Source: Terriglobales bacterium
Lineage (GTDB): Bacteria > Acidobacteriota > Terriglobia > Terriglobales > Acidobacteriaceae
Reading direction: 5' to 3'
Assembly (NCBI GenBank): GCA_025980765.1
Contig: JAICXB010000008.1
Location: forward strand, 24,627 to 88,626
DNA length: 64,000 nucleotides
The number at the start of each line of letters is the position of its first letter. Within the stretch, counting starts at the first letter, position 1. Made by a program: the position numbers and the translations under genes. The notes under the pieces were generated by a model. The model was not told the DNA's origin. It did no database searches and saw only the letters and a list, made by a program, of their open reading frames with translations. Positions 49,256-59,529 of the stretch are shown one piece after another.

Positions 49256-49681
49256 TTACACACGCCTCCGCTTAGGCGGCCTGCAGCCGTTGTGCGGGAT
49301 CGGCGTCACGTCGCGGATCATACGCACCTCGATTCCCGCCGCGGCGAGGGCGCGAATTGCCGATTCGCGTCCCGAACCGGGACCGCTGACGCGCACATCG
49401 ACCGCGCGCAGACCATGGTCGCGGGCCTGGTTGGCAGCATTCATCGCTGCCTGTTGCGCGGCAAACGGTGTTCCTTTTCGGGAACCACGGAAGCCGAGCG
49501 AACCCGAACTCTTCCACGAGATCACCTTGCCCTCGTTATCAGAGATGGTCACAACGGTGTTGTTGAAGGAAGCCTGAATGTGCGCCAGTCCAAATGGCAC
49601 GTTCTTGCGCTCTTTCTTCTTGAACTGCTTCTTCTTGCCCTTCTTTTCGGGCGTCGCTCCGGCAGCTGCTGGTTTCGCCAT
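49256..49681 (-). CDS. rpsK: 30S ribosomal protein S11
   Basis: [49 protein letters not shown]. Confidence 0.98.
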   Translation of the reverse strand: MAKPAAAGATPEKKGKKKQFKKKERKNVPFGLAHIQASFNNTVVTISDNEGKVISWKSSGSLGFRGSRKGTPFAAQQAAMNAANQARDHGLRAVDVRVSGPGSGRESAIRALAAAGIEVRMIRDVTPIPHNGCRPPKRRRV

Positions 49682-49682
49682 A

Positions 49683-50069
49683 TTAGGTCTTTGCACTCGC
49701 TTTCTTCTTGTTGGCTACCGTACCCTTGCGCGGCCCTTTGCGGGTGCGAGCGTTGGTGTGGGTCCGCTGCCCGCGGACGGGCAAGTTGCGGCGGTGGCGG
49801 TATCCGCGATACGAGCCGATCTCAATCAGCCGCTTGATGTGCATGGAAATGTCTTTGCGCAGATCGCCCTCGACGCCGCCCTCGCTTTCGATAGCCTGGC
49901 GAATGCGATTGACCTCGTCCTCGTTGAGGTCCTGCACCTTCTTGTTCACATCCACATTGGCGCTGGCGAGAAGGCGCGCAGCACGCGGGTTCCCGATGCC
50001 ATAGATGTAAGTCAGCGCGATATTCACGTGCTTATTGCGCGGAAGATCGACGCCTGCAATACGTGCCAT
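49683..50069 (-). CDS. rpsM: 30S ribosomal protein S13
   Basis: [40 protein letters not shown]. Confidence 0.98.
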   Translation of the reverse strand: MARIAGVDLPRNKHVNIALTYIYGIGNPRAARLLASANVDVNKKVQDLNEDEVNRIRQAIESEGGVEGDLRKDISMHIKRLIEIGSYRGYRHRRNLPVRGQRTHTNARTRKGPRKGTVANKKKASAKT

Positions 50070-50075
50070 TCAATA

Positions 50076-50106
50076 GCTCCTAGCTGCTAGCTACTGCTGC
50101 TAGCAA
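50076..50106. repeat. 7-bp periodic TAGCTGC/TAGCTAC element between rpmJ and rpsM
   Basis: cctagctgctagctactgctgctagc. Confidence 0.7.
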
Positions 50107-50148
50107 AACCTCAATGTCACTACTTCTGACCGTCAGGCCAAACAACAG

Positions 50149-50262
50149 TTATCCCTGACGCTGCTTGTGTTTCGAGTTTTCGCAGATCACCCGAACCACT
50201 CCGCGGCGGTGAATGATCTTGCACTTATCGCAAATCTTCTTGACTGATGCTCGTACTTTCAT
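50149..50262 (-). CDS. rpmJ: 50S ribosomal protein L36 (not in supplied ORF track)
   Basis: Manual translation [37 protein letters not shown]. Confidence 0.97.
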   Translation of the reverse strand: MKVRASVKKICDKCKIIHRRGVVRVICENSKHKQRQG

Positions 50263-50263
50263 T

Positions 50264-50403
50264 TAGCTGCTGGCGGCTAGCTACTGGCTGCTAGCTGAAC
50301 CAAGACCCCTCATTCAAAATTTCGCCCTCCAGACGTCATTTGGGCAGACTGGAGGAAATTCCAAACATCAGCTAGCAGCCAGTAGCAAGCCGCTAGCAGC
50401 TAT
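50264..50403. repeat. Inverted repeat, 7-bp periodic arms (TAGCTGC-TGGCGGC-TAGCTAC-TGGCTGC / CAGCTAG-CAGCCAG) between infA and rpmJ
   Basis: Left 50264-50299, right 50369-50403. Confidence 0.9.
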
Positions 50404-50618
50404 TTATATCGATACACGATGCGGCCGCGATTCAGGTCGTAAGGCGAGAGTTCCACCGCTACCCGGTCACCGGGTAGAATTTTGATGAAATTCTTGCGCA
50501 TACGCCCAGAGACGTGGGCGAGAACCTGGTGCTTATTCTCAAGCTCCACCTTGAACATCGCATTGGGCAGCGGCTCGACGACTACCGCCATAACTTCAAT
50601 CGCGTCTTCTTTACTCAA
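50400..50618 (-). CDS. infA: translation initiation factor IF-1
   Basis: [72 protein letters not shown]. Confidence 0.98.
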   Translation of the reverse strand: MSKEDAIEVMAVVVEPLPNAMFKVELENKHQVLAHVSGRMRKNFIKILPGDRVAVELSPYDLNRGRIVYRYK

Positions 50619-50629
50619 TCAACTCCTAT

Positions 50630-50735
50630 AGCTGCTAGCTACTCGCTGCTAGCTGAAACCATCATCGGTGACCTGCTCCAGCTTGCATCGAGCACCCGGA
50701 GGTGATACCCACACCCAAGCTAGCAGCCCTATCTA
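50630..50735. repeat. 7-bp periodic inverted repeat (TAGCTGCTAGCTACTCGCTGCTAGC / AAGCTAGCAGCC) between map and infA
   Basis: Left 50630-50656, right about 50715-50735. Confidence 0.75.
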
Positions 50736-51485
50736 AGCAGTCAGAACTACCGGCCCATCCTTCGTTACCGCTACCGAATGCTCAAAGTGGGCACTGAAGC
50801 TGCCGTCCACGGTGACCGCGGTCCAGCGGTTGTCCAACAGTCGTGTCTCAGGTTTGCCGACATTCACCATTGGCTCGATTGCCAGCACCATGCCTTCCCG
50901 CAATCGCGGACCGTGTCCGCGAGTTCCGTAATTCGGGACCTGCGGCTCTTCGTGCAGGCGAGTTCCAATTCCGTGCCCAACAAACTCGCGCACCACACTG
51001 AAGCCATTGGCTTCCACCATTTCTTGCACAATCGCGCCAACATCGCCAACGGTGCTGCCGATGCGGGCCGCCTGAATCGCTCGTTCCAGTGAAGCCTTAG
51101 TCACGTCGAGCAGCTTCTTGATCTCCGGCTTCATGTGATTGCCCACGGGCACGGTCACAGCCGAATCCGAGTAGTAGCCGTCGAGGACTACGCCGCAGTC
51201 GATCGAAACAATGTCTCCTTCTTTGAGCTCACGTTTTTCCGAAGGTATGCCGTGCACAATTTCCTGGTTCACCGAGGTGCACAGCACACACGGATAATCG
51301 TAATAGCCTTTGAAAGCCGGCTTAGCTCCGAGTTCGTCGATCTTACGGGCAGCGACGTTCTCAAGATCCATGGTGGTAACGCCCGGCTTTACAGCGGCCA
51401 CGGTAGCGTCTAGCACCTGGCGAACGATGCGCCCGCTGCGACGCATCTTCTCGATCTCACTCGGCGATTTGCACATGATCGCCAT
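50733..51485 (-). CDS. map: type I methionine aminopeptidase
   Basis: VNQEIVHGIPSEKRELKEGDIVSIDCGVVLDGYYSDSAVTVPVG, FVGHGIGTRLHEEPQVPNYG. Confidence 0.97.
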   Translation of the reverse strand: MAIMCKSPSEIEKMRRSGRIVRQVLDATVAAVKPGVTTMDLENVAARKIDELGAKPAFKGYYDYPCVLCTSVNQEIVHGIPSEKRELKEGDIVSIDCGVVLDGYYSDSAVTVPVGNHMKPEIKKLLDVTKASLERAIQAARIGSTVGDVGAIVQEMVEANGFSVVREFVGHGIGTRLHEEPQVPNYGTRGHGPRLREGMVLAIEPMVNVGKPETRLLDNRWTAVTVDGSFSAHFEHSVAVTKDGPVVLTA

Positions 51486-51625
51486 TAAGCTCCTAAACTC
51501 CTAAGCTTCTGAGCTGCTCAAATCTTGTAGCAATCCGCAATGCCAATTACGGCGCAGTATCGCAATCCTTCAATTATATCCGATGACACCGCACTGTTTT
51601 TCGCGCTCGTCCCAAAACGGCCCTG

Positions 51626-53017
51626 TCACCAGCGGCGTCCACGGATGCGCCCGCTGCGCGGAGTAAAGCCCTCGTAATGACGCATCACCAACTGCGCCTC
51701 CACCTGGTTCACGGTATCCATGGCCACGCCAACGACAATCAGGAGCGAGGTCCCACCGAAGTAGAAGTTCACCCCTAACCCGTTTGTGAACCATGCCGGG
51801 AAGCGATCGAAGAAGCTGCCAAAAATGCCGGGCAGATGGTTCAGATGTATGCCCCCAATCATCCACTGCGGAATGATGGACACAATGCACAAATAGATGC
51901 CACCCACCAGGGTCAGGCGGGTAAGGATATCGTTGACGTACTCGCGCGTGCGTACTCCCGGACGAATGCCGGGAATGAACCCACCGTAGCGGCGCATATC
52001 GTCAGCTACGCGAGCCGGATCGAAGATGATCGACACGTAAAAATACGCGAAGAAGATAATGCCGATAATGTAGAGCAGCTCGTAAAGCGGCTCGCCTCCG
52101 CGCAAGGCATCGAAGATCCACCCAATACCACGGGCATTCTTGAAGTAGTTGCCGAGAAAAAGCGGCGCGCTCAGAATCGAGGCCGCGAAGATAACCGGCA
52201 TTACTCCGCCGGCATTTACGCGGAAGGGCATGTAGGTGCTTTGCCCGCCCATCATCTTGCGTCCGACAACCCGTTTGGCGTACTGCACCGGAATGCGTCG
52301 TTCGCTGCTCTCGACATACACAATGAAAGCCACGACGAGGATCATGGCAACGACCAGAATCACCATTGCCGGAACGGTGAATGCTCCCCAGGCGCGGCTG
52401 GAAGCCTTCTCAGCCAGATCGGCGATGCCGCGCGGCAGTCCGACGACAATGCCGGCGAAAATCAGCAACGACATTCCGTTTCCGACTCCGCGTTCGGTGA
52501 TCTGCTCGCCCAGCCACATGACAAACGCCGTGCCGGCGGTGAGTGTAATCACGGTGAGAACCACAAACCCGATTCCGGGATTGGTCACGAACTGCACGCC
52601 GGAATTGCTCTTCTCCAGCGTTAGGGCGATGCCCAACGATTGCAGCGCCCCGAGCACGACAGTGAGATAGCGCGTCCACTGGGTAATCTTCTTGCGCCCC
52701 AGCTCGCCCTCTTTTTGCAGCTTGGCTAGCGGCTCGTATACCACGGTCAGAAGCTGGAGAATGATCGACGCCGTGATGTACGGCATGATTCCGAGGGCAA
52801 AGACCGTGAGCCGGCGCAGATTCCCGCCACTGAACAGGTCGACAAAGCCCAGCACGGTGCCGCGCTGCTGGTCGAAGAACTGCTGCAGCAGATCGGCATT
52901 GATTCCCGGTGTGGGAATATGCCCGCCGAGCCGATAGACCGCCAGCATCGCCATGGTGAACAGAACGCGCACCCGCAGATCGGGAACGCGAAAGATATTG
53001 GCTAACTTCTCAAACAT
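51626..53017 (-). CDS. secY: preprotein translocase subunit SecY
   Basis: RVLFTMAMLAVYRLGGHIPTPGIN, FDLFSGG-type region, YAKRVVGRKMMGGQSTYMPFRVNAGGVMPVIFA. Confidence 0.98.
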   Translation of the reverse strand: MFEKLANIFRVPDLRVRVLFTMAMLAVYRLGGHIPTPGINADLLQQFFDQQRGTVLGFVDLFSGGNLRRLTVFALGIMPYITASIILQLLTVVYEPLAKLQKEGELGRKKITQWTRYLTVVLGALQSLGIALTLEKSNSGVQFVTNPGIGFVVLTVITLTAGTAFVMWLGEQITERGVGNGMSLLIFAGIVVGLPRGIADLAEKASSRAWGAFTVPAMVILVVAMILVVAFIVYVESSERRIPVQYAKRVVGRKMMGGQSTYMPFRVNAGGVMPVIFAASILSAPLFLGNYFKNARGIGWIFDALRGGEPLYELLYIIGIIFFAYFYVSIIFDPARVADDMRRYGGFIPGIRPGVRTREYVNDILTRLTLVGGIYLCIVSIIPQWMIGGIHLNHLPGIFGSFFDRFPAWFTNGLGVNFYFGGTSLLIVVGVAMDTVNQVEAQLVMRHYEGFTPRSGRIRGRRW

Positions 53018-53036
53018 AGTGAATCCACTTCTTAAA

Positions 53037-53483
53037 TTAAGCAGCGCCGATGACTTCTGCCTTGCCTCCGGCCTTAGTGATCTTCTCCTGCGCAGACTTG
53101 GAGAACTTGTGGGCCTGCACGTTGACTTTCTTCTTCAGCTCGCCATCGCCAAGCACCTTCACCAGCTCGCCATTGCGGGCCAGACCCGATTGCATGAACG
53201 TTTCGAGAGTCACATTGGCTTCGTCGAGCTGAGCGATGCGATCCAGGTTTATGACCGTGTACTCGGTCTTGAAGATGTTGGTAAAGCCGCGCTTGGGCAA
53301 TCGGCGATGCAGTGGCATCTGTCCGCCTTCAAAGCCGCGCATCATGCGCGATCCGGAGCGGGAGCCCTGCCCTTTATGTCCGCGGGTCGAGGTTTTGCCC
53401 ATGCCTGAGCCCATGCCGCGCCCCACGCGCTTCTTCTTTTCATTCGCCTTCTTCGGCGCTCGTAAGTTTGAGAGATTCATCAT
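53037..53483 (-). CDS. rplO: 50S ribosomal protein L15
   Basis: MMNLSNLRAPKKANEKKKRVGRGMGSGMGKTSTRGHKGQGSRSG. Confidence 0.97.
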   Translation of the reverse strand: MMNLSNLRAPKKANEKKKRVGRGMGSGMGKTSTRGHKGQGSRSGSRMMRGFEGGQMPLHRRLPKRGFTNIFKTEYTVINLDRIAQLDEANVTLETFMQSGLARNGELVKVLGDGELKKKVNVQAHKFSKSAQEKITKAGGKAEVIGAA

Positions 53484-53489
53484 TTTTCT

Positions 53490-53699
53490 CTATGACACGA
53501 TTTCGAGCAGGTGCGGAATCTTCTTCACCGAACCTCGAATCGAGGGAGTGTCTTCGCGCTCGATTACCTGGTTCAATCGGGTAAAGCCCAGGCCTTTTAC
53601 GATCTTCTTATGTTTCACCGGCGCGCAAATCGCGGAACGCACCCACTTAATGCGGACAACACCTTTACCGGAAGCCACAGGAGTTTTCTTTTCCGCCAT
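53490..53699 (-). CDS. rpmD: 50S ribosomal protein L30
   Basis: VVRIKWVRSAICAPVKHKKIVKGLGFTRLNQVIEREDTPSIRGSVKKIPHLLEIV. Confidence 0.95.
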   Translation of the reverse strand: MAEKKTPVASGKGVVRIKWVRSAICAPVKHKKIVKGLGFTRLNQVIEREDTPSIRGSVKKIPHLLEIVS

Positions 53700-53701
53700 G
53701 A

Positions 53702-54217
53702 TCACAGCTCCTGTGCGGCCTTGCCGCGGAGCGCCGCTACTTCCGCGCGGTCCCGCAGTTTGCTTAGCGCGTCAAAGGTCGCTTTGATTACGTTGTGAGG
53801 GTTGGCAGTGCCCAGCGATTTGGTCAAAACATTCTGAACACCGGCAGAGGTCATTACCGCACGAACTGCGCCTCCGGCAATCACTCCAGTTCCCTCCGGC
53901 GCAGGCTTCAGCAGAACATGACCGGAACCGAAACGCCCTAGCACTGCATGCGGAACCGTCGTCTGCGTCAGATTCACGCGAATAAGGTTCTTCTTCGCCG
54001 ACTCGATACCCTTGCGGATTGCCTGAGGCACTTCCTTGGCCTTTCCTGAGCCGTAGCCAACCACGCCGGCCGATGGATCACCGACCACCACGAGTGCCGC
54101 AAACGACAGGTTCTTTCCGCCCTTAACCACCTTGGTAACGCGGTTGATGGCGACCACCTGATCCTTCAAGTTGTATTGGCCACCGTCAATTCTCTTCTTT
54201 ACAGTTGCTGCCATCAA
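53702..54217 (-). CDS. rpsE: 30S ribosomal protein S5
   Basis: [52 protein letters not shown]. Confidence 0.98.
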   Translation of the reverse strand: MMAATVKKRIDGGQYNLKDQVVAINRVTKVVKGGKNLSFAALVVVGDPSAGVVGYGSGKAKEVPQAIRKGIESAKKNLIRVNLTQTTVPHAVLGRFGSGHVLLKPAPEGTGVIAGGAVRAVMTSAGVQNVLTKSLGTANPHNVIKATFDALSKLRDRAEVAALRGKAAQEL

Positions 54218-54585
54218 AACTCCAATCCCGCTTCGCGAGCGGCTTCGGCCAGCGCCTTGATGCGCCCGTGATACAGGTAGCCTCCGCGATCGAAGACCAC
54301 CTGCTTAATGCCCTTCTCCTGCGCGCGTTGCGCAATCAGCTTGCCGACTTCTTTCGCCGAAGCCAGGTTGCCGCCGGTCTTCTTCTTGCCTTTGTCGTTC
54401 TTGCCACCGGCAGTTGTGGCGGAAACCACGGTTACACCTTTGCCATCGTCGATCAACTGCACGTACATATGGTTCAGCGAGCGATAGACGTTCAGGCGCG
54501 GACGCTCTTCGCTCCCCTGCAGCTTCTTGCGAATGCGGGTGTGAACCCGCCGCCGCGTCTCGTCTTTTGAAATCTGAGGAATCAT
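54214..54585 (-). CDS. rplR: 50S ribosomal protein L18
   Basis: [35 protein letters not shown]...[28 protein letters not shown]. Confidence 0.97.
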   Translation of the reverse strand: MIPQISKDETRRRVHTRIRKKLQGSEERPRLNVYRSLNHMYVQLIDDGKGVTVVSATTAGGKNDKGKKKTGGNLASAKEVGKLIAQRAQEKGIKQVVFDRGGYLYHGRIKALAEAAREAGLEF

Positions 54586-54656
54586 TGTTCTCTTCTGCGA
54601 CGTCCTCGCGGAAGCCGCGTACCTTCCTTCGCCCAGCGCCTTTGCCGCGCGATGAA

Positions 54657-54734
54657 ATTTGGTAATTGTCTAATCGGGTAATTGTGTAATTGAAAACGAA
54701 TTACACGATTACGAAATTTCTCAATTACTCAATC
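54657..54734. repeat. Inverted repeat, 8-bp periodic arms (GGTAATTG-TGTAATTG / GAATTACA-CGATTACG) between rplF and rplR
   Basis: Direct reading. Confidence 0.88.
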
Positions 54735-55274
54735 CTACTTGGCTCCCGTCTTACCCACCTTTTTCTTGAGCCGCTCGCCCACATAACGCACGCCTTTGTT
54801 CTTGTACGGATCTGGCGGACGCAGCGCACGCATATCGGCTGCGACTTGTCCTACTTTTTGCCGGTCGATGCCACTGACCACAAGACGCGTCTGCTTGGGA
54901 TCGATCTGAACTTCAACGCCGGTGGGCAGTGGAAACTCGATGGGATGGGAAAATCCCAGAGTAAACACCACGGTTCCCTTTCCCTTCATTTCCACGCGAT
55001 ACCCGATTCCGACGATCTCCAGTTCTTTCTTCCAACCGTTGGTTACGCCTTCAACCGAGTTAAAGACCAGCGCACGAGTGAGGCCGTGCAACGCCGACTG
55101 AGACTCGTTCTCTCGTGTCGCGACCAGGTGCCCGTCCTTCTGCTCAAGCTTGATGCCGGTAGGGACTCGCGTCTCCAGCTTGCCTTTCGGCCCCTGCACC
55201 GATACAAGATTGCCCTGAATGTTGACTTTCACTACATTGGGCACGGCAATCGGCTTTTTTCCAATTCTTGACAT
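54735..55274 (-). CDS. rplF: 50S ribosomal protein L6
   Basis: [34 protein letters not shown]... Confidence 0.97.
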   Translation of the reverse strand: MSRIGKKPIAVPNVVKVNIQGNLVSVQGPKGKLETRVPTGIKLEQKDGHLVATRENESQSALHGLTRALVFNSVEGVTNGWKKELEIVGIGYRVEMKGKGTVVFTLGFSHPIEFPLPTGVEVQIDPKQTRLVVSGIDRQKVGQVAADMRALRPPDPYKNKGVRYVGERLKKKVGKTGAK

Positions 55275-55311
55275 AAATCCTCGTTATTACGGATGGAAGT
55301 TCACAACCATT

Positions 55312-55380
55312 CGCAATTTCGTGATCGGGGTGATTTCGTGATTTTGTGATTTTCAAATCGCACAATCACCCGATCGGCAA
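55312..55380. repeat. Inverted repeat, 8-bp periodic arms (GTGATTTC family) between rpsH and rplF
   Basis: gcaatttcgtgatcggggtgatttcgtgattttgtgattttcaaatcgcacaatcacccgatcgg. Confidence 0.88.
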
Positions 55381-55390
55381 CATGCCTCCT

Positions 55391-55789
55391 CTACCAGACT
55401 TCGCAGAGTATCTCTCCGCCAACGCCGCTCTTGCGCGCCTGGCGTCCAGTCATAACGCCGCGGGGCGTCGTCAGAATGTTGATTCCGAGGCCGCCAAGCA
55501 CCCGCGGAATTTCGGTATGGCCGACATACACGCGGCATCCCGGTCGCGAAACGCGGGACAAGTTCGTAATCGCTGCATCATTATTGGAACCGTATTTCAA
55601 ATACAACCGCAGCACTTTGTGTCCGCCCTCTTCCGTCGCCTTAAAGTTGGAGAGGTACCCTTCCTCTTTCAGAATGCGGGCAATCTCGACCTTCAGCTTC
55701 GACGTGGGGACATCCAGCTTCTGCTGGCGGGCGTTGATCGCGTTGCGAATACGCGTCAACAAATCTGCGACCGGATCGGTCAAACTCAT
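55391..55789 (-). CDS. rpsH: 30S ribosomal protein S8
   Basis: MSLTDPVADLLTRIRNAINARQQKLDVPTSKLKVEIARILKEEGY...GILTT-type C-term region. Confidence 0.97.
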   Translation of the reverse strand: MSLTDPVADLLTRIRNAINARQQKLDVPTSKLKVEIARILKEEGYLSNFKATEEGGHKVLRLYLKYGSNNDAAITNLSRVSRPGCRVYVGHTEIPRVLGGLGINILTTPRGVMTGRQARKSGVGGEILCEVW

Positions 55790-55805
55790 GCGTATCTTCT
55801 CCTCA

Positions 55806-55876
55806 AACTAGTATTCAGTAATCAGTAAATCATTCGTCAGTGCCTTCTGGGACTGAATACTGAGAACGGACTACCC
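55806..55876. repeat. Inverted repeat, 7-bp periodic arms (TATTCAG-TAATCAG / GGACTGA-ATACTGA) between rpsN and rpsH
   Basis: Direct reading. Confidence 0.8.
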
Positions 55877-55889
55877 ACCACTTCTCCCA

Positions 55890-56075
55890 TCACCATGACG
55901 ACTTCGATACTCCGGGGATTTCCCCTCGCAGCGCCAGTCCTCGGAAGCACAAGCGGCAGAGGCCGAACTTGCGCAGATACGCCCGCGGACGCCCGCACAG
56001 CTTGCAGCGGTTATGTTGGCGGGTGGGGAACTTCGGCTTCTTCGCCGCTTTCGCTCTATGAGATGTTCTGGCCAT
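55890..56075 (-). CDS. rpsN: 30S ribosomal protein S14 (zinc-binding type)
   Basis: [46 protein letters not shown]. Confidence 0.97.
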   Translation of the reverse strand: MARTSHRAKAAKKPKFPTRQHNRCKLCGRPRAYLRKFGLCRLCFRGLALRGEIPGVSKSSW

Positions 56076-56079
56076 TCAT

Positions 56080-56176
56080 TTCCTTAATTTTAAATTTCTT
56101 GAATCTTGAGTTCTTGAATTGCGAATCCGCATGCTTGCCGCGTGAAAATTCCAATTCAAAATTTCACAATTTTCTC
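56080..56176. repeat. Inverted repeat, about 7-bp periodic arms (TTGAATC/TTCTTGA / CAATTCAAAATTTCACAATT) between rplE and rpsN
   Basis: Direct reading. Confidence 0.8.
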
Positions 56177-56721
56177 TACGCCGCCCGAAACGGCATTCCG
56201 AAACTCCTCAGCAACGCGCGCGCTTCATTGTCGGAATTTGCGGTGGTGACGATGGTTACGTTCATCCCTTTCAGCTTGTCCACTTTGGCGTAATCGATCT
56301 CGGGGAAGATCAACTGATCGCGCAGTCCCAGTGTGTAATTCCCACGTCCGTCAAACGATTTTGTAGAGACCCCGCGAAAGTCACGGACGCGCGGCAGAAC
56401 TACATTAATCAGCCGGTCGAGAAACTCGTACATCCGTTCTCCGCGCAAAGTGACCATTGCCCCGATGGGCATACCTTCGCGAACCTTGAAAGCCGCAATC
56501 GACTTTTTGGCCTTGGTGACGACGGGCTTTTGCCCGGTGATCTGGCCGAGTTCGGCCACCGCCGGATCGAGCACCTTCGCGTTCTGCGTTGCCTCGCCAA
56601 CTCCCATATTGACGACGATCTTATGCAGCCGCGGCACCGCCATCGGGTTCTTGAGATCGAGTTCCTTCTGCAGCGCCGGAGCAATTTCTTTGAGAAATCT
56701 CTGCCGTAATCTGGCGGCCAT
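56176..56721 (-). CDS. rplE: 50S ribosomal protein L5
   Basis: [68 protein letters not shown]; start reset to 56721. Confidence 0.97.
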   Translation of the reverse strand: MAARLRQRFLKEIAPALQKELDLKNPMAVPRLHKIVVNMGVGEATQNAKVLDPAVAELGQITGQKPVVTKAKKSIAAFKVREGMPIGAMVTLRGERMYEFLDRLINVVLPRVRDFRGVSTKSFDGRGNYTLGLRDQLIFPEIDYAKVDKLKGMNVTIVTTANSDNEARALLRSFGMPFRAA

Positions 56722-56723
56722 GG

Positions 56724-57053
56724 TTACTTTGCCTCCAGCGTGGATTTGCAGCGTTTGCACACGCGCACGCTTTTCTCGCCGTGGCGCTCGTGCGCGATTC
56801 GTACCGGCCCGCAACTGGGACAGATGAGCTTCACGTTCGAGACCGAAATGGGACTCTCCTGCTCGGCGATTCCGCCTTTGATGTTCTTCTGCGGATTGGG
56901 TCGCACGTTCTTTTTGGTCATCATGACGTGCTCTACCAGCACCCGGCCGTCGCCGGGAAACACGCGCAATACCCGTCCTTCTTTTCCTTTGTCCCGTCCG
57001 GCAATGACCTTCACCTGGTCGTTGCGGCGGATGTCATATCTCTTCTGCATCAT
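56724..57053 (-). CDS. rplX: 50S ribosomal protein L24
   Basis: [54 protein letters not shown]. Confidence 0.97.
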   Translation of the reverse strand: MMQKRYDIRRNDQVKVIAGRDKGKEGRVLRVFPGDGRVLVEHVMMTKKNVRPNPQKNIKGGIAEQESPISVSNVKLICPSCGPVRIAHERHGEKSVRVCKRCKSTLEAK

Positions 57054-57086
57054 GGTTCATACCTTCTCTGCCTGCTTGCGACTCGA

Positions 57087-57164
57087 TTGGCAATTCGGCT
57101 GCCGGCTTTTGGCATTCGGCCATTCCAGTCCGTGGCCAAAAGCCGAAAGCCGAGAGCCGATTCA
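57087..57164. repeat. Inverted repeat, 7-bp periodic arms (TTCGGCT-GCCGGCT / AAAGCCG-AAAGCCG-AGAGCCG) between rplN and rplX
   Basis: Direct reading. Confidence 0.88.
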
Positions 57165-57533
57165 CAGCACTTCCGGCGCGAGGGAGACGATTTTCAAAAA
57201 TCGCTTCTCGCGCAATTCACGGGCCACAGGTCCGAAGACGCGCGTACCTACCGGTTCCCCGGCTTCATTGATCAGCACCGCCGCATTCTGGTCGAAGCGG
57301 ATATAGGTGCCATCGCGGCGTCGCGATTCCTTGCGGGTGCGCACTACCACGGCTTTCACAACAGTACCCTTTTTGGCGGTGCCGTCAGGGGAAGCTTCCT
57401 TTACCGCCGCGGTGATTACGTCTCCCAAGCCTGCGCGCAGTCCACTGGAGCCGCCCAGCGGCAGGATCATCTGCAACTTGCGCGCGCCGGAGTTGTCGGC
57501 GACTTCCAACATGCTTCGCATCATTACGGACAT
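57162..57533 (-). CDS. rplN: 50S ribosomal protein L14
   Basis: [46 protein letters not shown]. Confidence 0.97.
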   Translation of the reverse strand: MSVMMRSMLEVADNSGARKLQMILPLGGSSGLRAGLGDVITAAVKEASPDGTAKKGTVVKAVVVRTRKESRRRDGTYIRFDQNAAVLINEAGEPVGTRVFGPVARELREKRFLKIVSLAPEVL

Positions 57534-57551
57534 TGTCTTGGCTCCTGCCGG

Positions 57552-57878
57552 TTAGCTGGCCTGCTCGAGCTTCTCCGCACCGGGCACGATGGCGGCGCGG
57601 CGAATTACTTCGGCCAGCCTCCAGCGCTTCAGCTTGGAGAGCGGCCGGGTCTCGACGATGCGGACCACGTCGCCTACGCGCGCCGTGTTGTGCTCGTCAT
57701 GCGCATAAAACTTCTTCCAGTTCGCAATCACGCGCTTGTATTTCGAGTGCGCTTTGCGCATCTCCACCTGGACGATGATCGTCTTCGCCATCTTGGTGGA
57801 AACGACATCGCCGATCTTTTCGTTGCGGTGCGTGTCAGTCTTCTGCGATCGCGCGCCGCTGGCCTGCTGAACCATCAT
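57552..57878 (-). CDS. rpsQ: 30S ribosomal protein S17
   Basis: [66 protein letters not shown]. Confidence 0.96.
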   Translation of the reverse strand: MMVQQASGARSQKTDTHRNEKIGDVVSTKMAKTIIVQVEMRKAHSKYKRVIANWKKFYAHDEHNTARVGDVVRIVETRPLSKLKRWRLAEVIRRAAIVPGAEKLEQAS

Positions 57879-57896
57879 AAGAATCTCTCCGCGAAA

Positions 57897-58277
57897 TTAC
57901 CTCTTCGCTTTTTTCGCCGTCTTTTTCTTAGCCGCCGGCTTTTTTGCAGCCGATTTCTTGTTCGGAGCCGCCGCCTTCGATGCCGTTTTCTTTGCAGCTG
58001 ATTTTTTCGCGACCGTTTTCTCGGGAGCCGGTTTTGCCTCTGCTGCTGGAGCAGAGCCTGCGGCATTTGCCACGGTCTGAGTCGAAATTCCCAGCTCGCG
58101 TTCCCGAGCAATGGTCTTGATCCGCGCGAGGTCCTTGCGCAGCTCGCGCATCTTCTTCAGTCCGGTGGTCTGTCCCATTTTGAGCTGGAACTTCAACCGA
58201 AAGATCTGATCGGAGGCGTCGCGGTCCTGTGAGCGCAATTCATCAGGTCCAAGATTGCGTATTTTTTCGATATTCAT
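57897..58277 (-). CDS. rpmC: 50S ribosomal protein L29 with about 60-aa Ala/Lys-rich C-terminal tail
   Basis: L29 core ELRSQDRDASDQIFRLKFQLKMGQTTGLKKMRELRKDLARIKTIARERELG, then AKPAPEKTVAKKSAAKKTASKAAAPNKKSAAKKPAAKKKTAKKAKR. Confidence 0.95.
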   Translation of the reverse strand: MNIEKIRNLGPDELRSQDRDASDQIFRLKFQLKMGQTTGLKKMRELRKDLARIKTIARERELGISTQTVANAAGSAPAAEAKPAPEKTVAKKSAAKKTASKAAAPNKKSAAKKPAAKKKTAKKAKR

Positions 58278-58293
58278 TTCAACAAAACCGTTT

Positions 58294-58352
58294 CAAGTCT
58301 CAGCTTCAAGTTTCAGGTTTTTGAAACTAGAAACCTGAAACTCGACACGCTC
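58294..58352. repeat. Inverted repeat, 7-bp periodic arms (GTTTCAA / AACCTGA-AACTCGA) between rplP and rpmC
   Basis: gtttcaagtctcagcttcaagtttcaggtttttgaaactagaaacctgaaactcga. Confidence 0.88.
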
Positions 58353-58359
58353 TTCGTCG

Positions 58360-58773
58360 TTAGTGTCCCGCGCGCGCCACAAACTTGGTCCGCAGCGGCA
58401 GCTTGTGCGATGCCAAACGCATGGCTTCCTGGGCATCGGTATGGCTCACGCCTTCCATTTCAAAGAGAATCTTTCCCGGACGTACCACCGCGACCCAATG
58501 ATCGGGAGCGCCTTTGCCTTTCCCCATACGGGTTTCGGCCGGCTTCTTGGTCACCGGCTTATCGGGAAAAAGACGCAGCCAGACTTTTCCGCCGCGCTTC
58601 ACAAAGCGGGTCATGGCCACGCGGCTCGCCTCAATCTGGCGGTCAGTAATGTGGCCGCATTCCATAACCTTCAGCCCGTAATCCCCGAACGAAAGCTCGG
58701 AGCCGCGCCAGGCCTTACCTGCCATGCGTCCGCGCTGCTGCTTGCGGTACTTAACTTTTTTCGGCATCAACAT
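58360..58773 (-). CDS. rplP: 50S ribosomal protein L16
   Basis: [63 protein letters not shown]. Confidence 0.98.
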   Translation of the reverse strand: MLMPKKVKYRKQQRGRMAGKAWRGSELSFGDYGLKVMECGHITDRQIEASRVAMTRFVKRGGKVWLRLFPDKPVTKKPAETRMGKGKGAPDHWVAVVRPGKILFEMEGVSHTDAQEAMRLASHKLPLRTKFVARAGH

Positions 58774-58776
58774 AAA

Positions 58777-58862
58777 ATTCAGTTTCCAGTACTTAGTGAT
58801 CAGTCGTAAGTTCGCAGTTCAGCTTCAGTTACTATCGAAAACTGAGAACTAACTACTGCGCT
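58777..58862. repeat. Inverted repeat, 7-bp periodic arms (TCAGTTT/AAAACTGAGAACTAAC) between rpsC and rplP
   Basis: Direct reading. Confidence 0.75.
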
Positions 58863-58864
58863 AG

Positions 58865-59527
58865 TCAGAACGCCGTCGCCACCTGCGGCTCGCGCTTCTT
58901 CTGCGCCAGGATTTCTCCCTTGTAAACCCAGCACTTCACTCCAATCACACCGTACGTGGTGCGGGCTTCGCTGAAGCCGTATTCGATGTCGGCGCGCAAC
59001 GTGTGCAGCGGAAGCCGTCCCTGCAGATACCACTCCGAGCGGGCAATTTCATTCCCATTCAAGCGCCCGGAAACTCGCACCTTGATTCCCTTGCAGCCAA
59101 AGCGCAACGCGGAATCTACCGACTTACGCATGGCCCGGCGGAAGCCGACACGCTTTTCCAATTGCAAGGCAATTGATTCCGAGACCAGCTGGGCATCCAG
59201 TTCCGGCTTGTGCACTTCGAGAATGTCGATGAAGACGTCCCGATTTGCGCGCTTCTGAATTTCGGCTTTAAGCTTGTCGATCTCCGCGCCCTTGCGGCCG
59301 ATGATGATGCCCGGACGCGCGGTCTTGATGATGATGCGCAGCTTGTTGCCGGGACGCTCAATTTCAATGGCGCTCACACCGGCCGACTTGAGCTTCTCTT
59401 TGAGCTCTTCCTTGAGCTTCACATCTTCCAGAAGCAGCTTGTCATAATCCCGTTCCACGAACCAGCGCGACTTCCACGGCTTGGTGTAGCCCAGCCTGAA
59501 CCCGTATGGATGTACCTTCTGTCCCAT
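58865..59527 (-). CDS. rpsC: 30S ribosomal protein S3
   Basis: [65 protein letters not shown]. Confidence 0.98.
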   Translation of the reverse strand: MGQKVHPYGFRLGYTKPWKSRWFVERDYDKLLLEDVKLKEELKEKLKSAGVSAIEIERPGNKLRIIIKTARPGIIIGRKGAEIDKLKAEIQKRANRDVFIDILEVHKPELDAQLVSESIALQLEKRVGFRRAMRKSVDSALRFGCKGIKVRVSGRLNGNEIARSEWYLQGRLPLHTLRADIEYGFSEARTTYGVIGVKCWVYKGEILAQKKREPQVATAF

Positions 59528-59529
59528 TG

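Noticed and set aside
51486-51625. Missing adk between secY and map as a possible deletion
   Set aside because: secY-map without adk can reflect relocation of adk; the 140-bp gap shows no remnant I could recognise.
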